A stretch of DNA of 64,000 nt from assembly GCA_009760855.2 (NCBI GenBank), contig WPIO01000031.1:75001-139000 (forward strand), given 5' to 3'. The stretch comes from Cristatella mucedo. Lineage: Eukaryota > Bryozoa > Phylactolaemata > Cristatellidae. The translations under genes were made by a program, and so were the position numbers. Under the pieces are notes generated by a model, which saw only the letters and a program-made list of their open reading frames with translations, did no database searches and was not told the DNA's origin. Within the stretch, counting starts at the first letter, position 1; the number at the start of each line of letters is the position of its first letter. Below are positions 56,215 through 64,000 of this stretch, piece after piece.

Positions 56215-58880
56215 TATTAATAATAATACACTTGATAAAGCGCCACAGAGAACTGAATCTGTCTCGGCGCTTTACATTTGCTGTATAGGAAACATGGTCG
56301 AATGGTTAGTGGTATCATGCTTGATAAACAACGTGAATAACATGGTTATGGGTGACATGCGCAGGGTCAGCATGCAAGTGTGATTAGTGGTAGCATGCAC
56401 AATGTCAGCACGCATAAGCACATAAAAGAAGAGCCACCGAGGCCGGCTAAATGCTTTCATAAATAGGTAATTTCTCTATAAATGTGGTCAAGTCAGGAGA
56501 TGTGGTGACGGAAGTCACGAGTGAGTTCCAGGCTTTGGAAGCATACGAACCAAAAGCACAATTTCCAAAGGATTTGAGGTTTGTACGAAGTATAGGTAAA
56601 CAGTTTGTATCCGAAAAGCAGTTGGTACTGTGCTTGTCATGGTGGCAGAATAGATCTGAGAGATAGGCTGGAGCCAAAGAATGCAGGGACCTAAAAATGA
56701 GGGACAGAACCTTGAAATCTATGCGTTGCTTGACTGGTAGCCAGTGCAGGTAAGTGAGAAGTGGTGTGATGTGGCAGCTGCTATGCTCACGACAGACAAG
56801 CCTAGCTGCAGAGTTTTACACCAGCTGTTATTGCCTGATTGCCCAGGTTGGTAGCCCAGCAAGCAGCGAGTTACAAAAGGATAAACGGTATGTCACAAAT
56901 GCATGGACCAACTTAGATGTGGTATGCCAGGCTAAACAAGCCCGAGTTTTAGCGATGCTAAGAAACTGAAAGTAGACAAACTTGGCTGTGGAGCTGATGT
57001 GTTCGTCTAATGAGAGGCAAATTTGGAATTAAACCAAGATTTTGTGCATATTCAACAGGAGCATAAAAGAGGATTAACTTGGATCCACTAAATGCTGTGG
57101 TAAATAGATGCATTTTTAGTTTCTTTTTTAATGTGGTCAAGTCAGGAATGTTGTGACGCAAGGCGGAAGTGAATTCCAGGCTTTGGGGGCATACAAACTA
57201 AAGGCGCGGTCTCCAAAGGATTGGAGGTTTATGCAAGGTATACGTAAGCAATTAGATTCCGAAAAGCGGGTGGTACGATGCTTAGCCTGGTGAGGGAGTA
57301 GGTCTAATAGGTTTGCTGAAGCCAAATAATAAAGGGACCTAGAAGTAAGTTAAAACCTTGAAATCCATGCATTGCTTGACTTGTAGCCGGTGCAGGTCGG
57401 CGAGAAGTGATGAGATGTGGCAACTGTGAAGCTCACGACAGACAAGCCTAGCTGCAGATCAATACATCGTAGAAGCTGGACAGCGGAAATAGGGTCCAGA
57501 GGACTAGTTTTCTGATCTTAGTTATGCAACAGATCAATGCCTCGTTGAAGCTGGACAGGGTGAATAGGGTCCAGAAGACTAGTTGTCTTCTTTGATTGGG
57601 ATATGAACTTCCGGACGATGACACTAGTGACTTCCTTGAATGTAGACATAGAGGTACTGCATGGAATTGAGGGACAGGATTCCACGAGGATGCTTCCATC
57701 TTAGGGACGGACTCCCTGATCGTGTCCATCATGTTGACAAAGAAGCTAGAGAAGCGATCAACTAGCTCATCACATGGATCACTAGATAAGGAGCTTACAT
57801 GGGAGCGGTTGAGGATATGGTTGATCGTCGACATCAGCATTTTAGGAATGTGCATCAGTGATTCGGCGATGTTTTTATATTAACTATACACTTGGCCTTT
57901 GCGAGGATCGATTGATACAATCTACAGTAGTCTTCGTATGTCAGTCTATAGACAGTCAGTAATGATCTTTTGTGTGCTTCTTTATGCCTTTACTAGACCT
58001 AGCTAGTTTAGCGGTGGTCGCAAGCCATAGGCCGTCTGGCGATAGCGCACAGTACGCTTAGTCAGTGATGCAAACTCGTCGACCATGTCAACTAGTGTCG
58101 TGTTGTAGCAATCTACCAATGATGACAGGTCGGAAGGGGGATTGACCAGCAGGGGCGAAGCAGATATTCTCGCACGGACAGCATCTCTGTCAATGGTCTT
58201 GAGGTTTCGCGATTCACAGGTTATTTTAGATGAGGAAGAGGAGGAGGCAACACATTGTAGACAATGAGATCTGCATGCGGTCAGATAAGCAGAATTTGAT
58301 AATAATTGGTTATGAAAAAGCGCAGTTGTATGATAAAATTTGGTCGGGTGTGACTCTTGATGTAAATCGGGCCATGCACATGAGCCACAAAAGACAATGA
58401 GTCAGTCAGTGTACAAAGTTTTGTGCCGAAGGCGTCAGATAAGTTATACAGATTAACGTTGAAATCGCTCGTAATGAGTAGAGATTGATTTCTTGCAGAC
58501 GGAATCGAAATGAGATCAGAGAAATCTTATGTAAAAGAGGACATAGTATCTGGTGGGCGATAGACTACTGCAACATTGGTAGCTTGTTGTCGGGCAAAAT
58601 CAAGACAGTAGATTCAAAAGACTGCTTCGGGAGTACTGCAAATGGCTTGAAGTTGAATTTCGAGCGTGTGATAATAGCAACTCCCCCTCCAGTTTTGATT
58701 GATATAGGGCTGTGAAAGAAGGAGAAACCAGACGGGGTAGCGTCTTTATTTGTCGGGAAGTTTACCGATTTTAGCCAAGCTTCAGTCAAGGGGAGCAGGT
58801 CAAGGCTTTTTTCAGAAATAAGGTTTCTTATTACTAGGGTTTTATAGGACATTGAGCGAGGATTCTAAAGACGAGCGCTA
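56215..58880 (-). mobile_element. LINE family A, rearranged copy or copies
   Basis: Reading the minus strand from the right: an endonuclease N-terminal region (LLPLTEAWLKSVNFPTNKDA with GGGVAIITRSKFNFKPFAV) at 58565-58852; a reverse-transcriptase-linker region (CDELVDRFSSFFVNMMDTIR) near 57700; and two C-terminal ends (57137-57325 and 56447-56677, both with YxxKAWNSL). The reverse transcriptase core is missing, and a ~70-bp tandem duplication lies at 57462-57590. This is one deleted copy or two fused ones. Confidence 0.7.
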
Positions 58881-59584
58881 AGTTGGGCCGCCGCAGTTAT
58901 AACAGGCCTGATGACCACTAAGTTAGAGATATTCACAGTATCGCTTTAAGGAGAACGCACTGAGCGGTTGGAGACAACGATAGGAATACCAAATGAGCTG
59001 GTACTCAGCTCGCAGTTCCCTCCAAACAAGCGGCGTCTCAGCTCGCGGCACCGGCCCTCGCGGAGGCGGCTCCGGGGCACTTTTCTTTTGTTAATGCATA
59101 ATCGACAGATCTTAGAAACAGCAATAACATATAGGAATGCAGTCGAACTACTATAACGAACCGATAATAGGTACGCACGATCGTAACTAATATGCGGGTT
59201 ACTAGCCACCGGTGTATCTAAAGCGGCCGCCGGCGTGGTAGACCCAGCAGCCCAAAGTGATAAACATGTAGATCTCCATCGGCACGTAATTTCTTACGCG
59301 CTACGGTATAACAACAAACAGATAAGCTTTAAGCAGGTCTTAGCTGTATCGGTTTGCGAATACGATGTTCGAAAGAACTCGGGTTTTCTGAAGAGGATCC
59401 TGCTCTTGATTAAGCGCGCCATGTTCAAGCAGTCTCAGAAAAAGCATCCGAATGGCCTGCAGTCAAGCAACTTCAAACAGAAGCGTCCTTCACATGCTCT
59501 CGTTCATTCTGTCCCTGTAAAGAGTTGTGGAGACTCCTTTTAATAGGCGGAAAACTTCAAAAGAGGCGTAGTGCTTAGCCCGGG

Positions 59585-60369
59585 CTTGAATGTCATTTTA
59601 ATAAATCTGGGTCGGATGCAGATCTAGTAAATTTCAAAGACTTCCAACAATTCTACAACCGGAAGCTTAAAAAGCCCAGGGCTTTTTTTTCACTAGAAAA
59701 CTGAAGTCCTACCAGTCAGACTTAAAACAGATTGATAAGACGATAAACAATTTATTGGCCAATCGTGAGAGATCTGATTAACCAGATATGAACTGCTCAG
59801 CTGAAAAGTTTTCAGCTTTCTTTACTGAAAACATTTTGCACATTCGTGCCTCCATAAAGCCTCTTCTGACTAAAGCAATTGCGGAATTGAAAGCTGAGAC
59901 ATTTCCCAAAATATTTTCCGAGGCCTCTGCATGCGATGTGGCTAGCTTAATAAGGTCTTGTAAAAATAATTCGTCTCCTGAAGACCCTATACCATCATCT
60001 GAGGTCTTCACTGGCAAAACAACTTAGCCGACCCATAACTGAGATTTGCCCTTCTTTATTGTCTAAGATTCTTACAAAAATTGTTGCTAAGCAACTGGTA
60101 GCACACATTGAAAAAAATGAAATGTCAGAAAAATTCCAATCGGGGTCCAAGCGGCAGCATTCAATTGAAACTGCTTTCCTCAGTGTTAACAATGACATCT
60201 TATGCAGCAACGATGACGGGAATGCCACTGCCCCATCTCTGCTAGATCTATCAGCTGCCTCCGACACCATTGATCACGATGCCCTACTTGAACGATTGAG
60301 AACAACGATCGGTCTGGCAGACGAGGCACTGGCGTGGTTTAAATTGTATTTTTCTGATCGTGTTTAATC
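59585..60369 (+). mobile_element. LINE family B, 3'-truncated copy
   Basis: Contains NILHIRASIKPLLTKAIAEL, PEDPIPSS and LLDLSAASDTIDHDALLERL, parallel to the fuller copy at 60890. It stops abruptly after SDRV and lacks the catalytic YADD segment. Confidence 0.72.
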
Positions 60370-60889
60370 TGTGTCGTGTGGGGCTCAGGTTGTATGTTCA
60401 AATGTATCTTCTCAAACTGTAGACAGTCATTTCCTTTTAAAGAATTGGATTTACTATCTGATGTCGTTTGTTAGCTCTCACAACTACCCGACTTTTTCGG
60501 AAGCACGCGTCGCTTCGTGCTAAGGTCACGTGCCCAGCAGAAGTCCACTTCCCGAAGTAAGCCTCAGAAGTCATGAGTAGTTGGTACGCCTCAGTGGTTG
60601 CAGATGCATGTCGGGCCGTTCCAACTGCCTGCACAACGGTGCTTGGTTTCGATTCCGATATTGCTCGCTAAGAAACCGTAATTTTCTTTTCAAACGTTAG
60701 TGAATGCTACAAATGCAACGTGCTCTGGCATGCCGGCGACATTAACGTGACGCGGAGTTGTTGACGTTTAGCGTGCCTGGATTTGCAGCACCGAATAGAT
60801 TTCCAGCAAACTGAGTACGGTGCTCGCTGATGATCGAATGGCCGTGCGTGGGCAAGCTCTGCCCGCCTCCTCCGTAATGGCTTTATAGA

Positions 60890-63420
60890 GGAGTTTTCAG
60901 AGTTCCTCGCTAAAATATTTGTGTGTGACAGGCCGTTACTGATTGTAGGAGACTTCAATATTCACGCTGAAAACCCTAGCAACAGCTCATTTCTTGACTG
61001 TCTGGAGAATTTTGGTTTGGCCCAACACGTTAATCATAGCACCCACGTCGGTGGCCACATTCTACATCTCGTGATCACTAAGGATGTCCTCCCCACTGAA
61101 TTTGTGGTGTGCCCACTGACCCTCTCAGATCATTGTTCGGTCTCGCTTACTGTTCCTGCTACCTCGTACGTACAGGGCAATGTCGAATCTGCCAAACGAC
61201 GTAACTTACAAAGCATTGACATGGACAACTTTTTTAAATCTGTTTGTGTAGCAGGCCTTCTTGATCTGCATTCAGACTCGACCGGCAGCCTCGATACCCT
61301 CACTGATGCGATGAACATGACACTCCGGAGTGCTCTTGCCAAGCACGGTCCCGTTCGCTCTATCCGTGCTCAAAGTCGTCGAGATTGCTTTCAATTTATA
61401 AAAAAAACTCCTTAAGATGCGCCGTGTTAAGCGCAGGCTGGAACGTCGTTTCAAGAAATCGGGGTCTGAGGCAGACCTAGTCAATTTTAAAGACTTCCTT
61501 CGAATTTACACCAAAAAGCTTAAAAAACCAGGGCTTCTTTTTTCATTAGAATTCCTGCCAGTCGGACACTAAACAGATTTATAAGACAGTAAACCATTTA
61601 CTGGACAATGCTGTGCGGTCTGACTCCCCAGATACTAAAGGCTCAGCGTAAAAGTTTTGAGCCTTCTTTACTGAAAAAATTGTGCACATTCGTGCCTCCA
61701 TTAAGCCCCCTCCGACCACAGAAATCGCCGTTCCTCAACCTGTGACCTTTCTTAAAAGGTTCTCCGATGTTTCTGCCTGTGATGTGGCTGCCTTAATAAG
61801 GTCTAACAAAAAGAGCTCGTCTCCTGAAGACCCTATACCTTCATCTATGTGGTCTTCACTTGCAGACCAACTCAGCCCTGCCATAACCAAGATTTTTAAT
61901 GTTTCTTTGGGAAAAGGGGTCGTCCCCAAGTCCTTCAAATCGGCAATCGTTAGACCCATTCTTAAAAAGCCTGGATTAGACACAGAGGTCCTAGCAAGCA
62001 TCGTCCAGTATCCCTTCTTCCGTTCTTATCAAAGATTCTTGAAAAAATTGTTGCTAAGCAGCTAGTTGAACATATTGAAAATAACGGAATGTCAGAAACA
62101 TTTCAATCGTGGTTCAAGAGGCAGCACTCTACTGAAACTGCTCTCCTCCGTGTTAACAAAGACATTCTACGTGGCAACGACGACGGGAATGTCACTGCCC
62201 TAGCTCTGCTAGATCTGTCTGCTGCCTTCGACACCATTGATCACGAAGTTCTACTTGAACGATTGAGAACAACGATCGGTCTGGCAGACGAAGCACTGGC
62301 GTGGTTTAAATCATACTTGTCTGATCGTGTTCAATCCGTGTCATGTGGGGGTCAGGTCTCAGACATAAGAAGGGTCACCTGTGGAGTCCCTCAAGGGTCT
62401 GTACTTGGTCCCTTGCTATTCTCCATTTATATACAACCTCTGGGAAAACTGATTAAGGCCCATGGAATAGGATATCACTTCTATGCTGACGATACTCAGT
62501 TGTATTTGTCATTCAAACTGCTGCTCATAGGACACCCTAAGCATGTGGCTAGATTAAAAGGCTTTGCTGTTCTAATAGGTGATGCTATCGTGCGACCATC
62601 ACCACGTGCTCGTAATCTAGGTGTCGTGTTCGACAGCTGCCTCAGTTTCAAAAGCTTCATTCAGGAGACTGCATCTACAGCTAGCCATCACATCCAATCC
62701 CTATCCAAGATTAGGAGCTGTCTCCCACAGTGGCTTGTAAAAAATTTAACTAGCTCTTTAGTTCTGTTTCGGATTGATTATTGTAATTTCCTTTTGGCTG
62801 GGCTACCAATGAAAGCTATTATGCCACTACAGCGGACTATGAATATGGCCGCAAGGCTGGTCTTCAAGTCCCAGCGGTTTGAGCACGTGTCACCTCTGCT
62901 GAACGAGCTAGGATGGTTGCGGTTGAGCAAAGGATACAGAGCAAAGTTCTTACGCTGACCCACAAGGCCCGCTACGGCTTGGCTCCTTCGTACCTAGCTG
63001 AACTGCTACATCAGTTTCAGCCTGTTCGCGCCCTCAGGTCCTGTGTGGACAATAAATTAGCTGTCCCATTCCTCCGCTTAAAGACAGTTGGCGACAGAAG
63101 CTTTAGCTCTGCAGGTCCTCGACTGTGGAACTCGCTTCCACAATTCTTACGCAACGACATCTACTCTCCAACTGCCGACTATGGCACATCTTTTTCAGCG
63201 GTCCTGAACTGCTACTTCTATGCTACTCACTACCTCAACTGCTCTCTTAACTCTGCTATGCTTCCCACTTTCTCTTCGTTGCGTGAGACGAAGTCTGTTA
63301 GCTATCGAATGCGTACCGAAAGCCGCTTATGCTGTGAGTGCGCTATACAAAACTCTCCTGCGTAACATCCACATGGTCTTTATGACTTTGTGGAGTTACT
63401 GATGGAGATACAGGTAGTCC
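60890..63420 (+). mobile_element. LINE family B (CR1/Jockey type), long copy
   Basis: An APE-type endonuclease C-terminal half (LLIVGDFNIHAENPSNSSF, then LSDHCSVSL) is followed by a reverse transcriptase. LALLDLSAAFDTIDHEVLLE holds the first Asp, CGVPQGSVLGPLLFSIYIQP is intact, and HFYADDTQLYLSF keeps the YADD site. A C-terminal domain follows (SFSSAGPRLWNSLPQFLR). Frames break near 61415, 61560-61680, 62030, 62955 and after 62510, where a deletion removes part of the thumb. It ends with TAGTCTTTATGACTTTGTGG-like sequence. Inactive. Confidence 0.85.
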
Positions 63421-64000
63421 TAGGCGCAAGAAATAGCTCGCGCTCGCTTCTGTCATCCATTTCATTTGCGACAAATGTAAGGATCTGCGCTCCTCTTTAA
63501 TAGGATCGGTGGTCTGTGTAAATTCTTTCTCCACAACCACTGATAGAATCGGAGGCACGGTAGCTTCTTCATCAAAAGAGACGTGCGGCTCAACCTCTAA
63601 GATTTGTTGACAAACCCTTCAGCCATATTCATCACCTGCAGCATGGGCTCGTCGGCTCTTTTGATAGCCTGGTCGAAACTAAATTGAAGCAGTCTCCAGC
63701 CGAGACAGCCGTGGGAGCTCGTTTGATTTTTAGCCAACCATAATGTTTGAAAATATTGGAACGAAATGGCTAGCGGCGAAAGTGGTCTTCCTAATTAACT
63801 TTTCAACTTCGAGTGGCTATCAAAGAGGCCACCTAAACGAGCTCGTGGTGACGGTCGCTTTACAGCAATTCTATCCTTCAATACTTCACCAATTAGAAGG
63901 GCCAAGTCTCCTAGTCCGACAAGCTTTTGGTGGTTATATCAGTTGATTTAACTGCCCTTTTTTGTATGGCGGGAGAAGAGACTTAAAGGCTATCACCGTG
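63421..64000. other. No gene seen
   Basis: Open frames at 63343-63558 and 63743-63946 have no recognised domain. Confidence 0.35.

Overview
The window looks like nuclear DNA of an animal, probably a marine invertebrate. It holds spliced secreted cysteine-rich genes, CR1/Jockey-type LINE fragments, many tRNA-derived SINEs and long GA, CA and minisatellite arrays. No rRNA, true tRNA gene, CRISPR array or bacterial operon was seen. The species cannot be named from the sequence.

The main feature is a 21.4 kb AT-rich insertion at 18918-40348. It is a Polinton/Maverick-type virus-like element with ~145 bp terminal inverted repeats and a 5-bp target duplication (CGCCA). It carries family B DNA polymerase, rve integrase, packaging ATPase, adenovirus-type cysteine protease, a major-capsid candidate, two related minor-capsid candidates and a pVI/pX-like protein. 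It also carries a phospholipase A2-like gene, a YqaJ-type exonuclease, four fibre genes with phage-like repeats, a hydrophobic membrane protein and about ten small genes. Genes lie on both strands, tightly packed, and most start codons directly follow a TATATAGAAATG-like motif.

Almost every element gene is broken by in-frame stops and 1-nt shifts. The stops are mostly TAA, then TGA, rarely TAG, and nearly all fall where Gln (TAA/TAG) or Trp (TGA) would fit. This suggests C-to-T biased decay of an old insertion or, less likely but testable, a source with a non-standard code. Polymerase motif C and one catalytic Asp of the integrase are lost, so this copy appears dead.

Three related host genes for small secreted cysteine-rich proteins flank the element: exons at 7492-11306, exons at 40670-50691 (complete in five exons), and two exons at 54903-55261. 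The first two share exon lengths and intron phases. The element sits 317 bp upstream of the second gene's start codon.

Layout: 1-7490 GC-rich, no convincing gene, SINEs; 7492-11306 cysteine-rich gene 1; 10456-18275 satellites, microsatellites, LINE end; 18918-40348 virus-like element; 40670-50691 cysteine-rich gene 2, its introns holding LINEs and SINEs; 51188-58880 SINEs, gene 3 and LINE family A pieces; 59585-63420 two copies of LINE family B; the last 580 bases hold nothing recognised.
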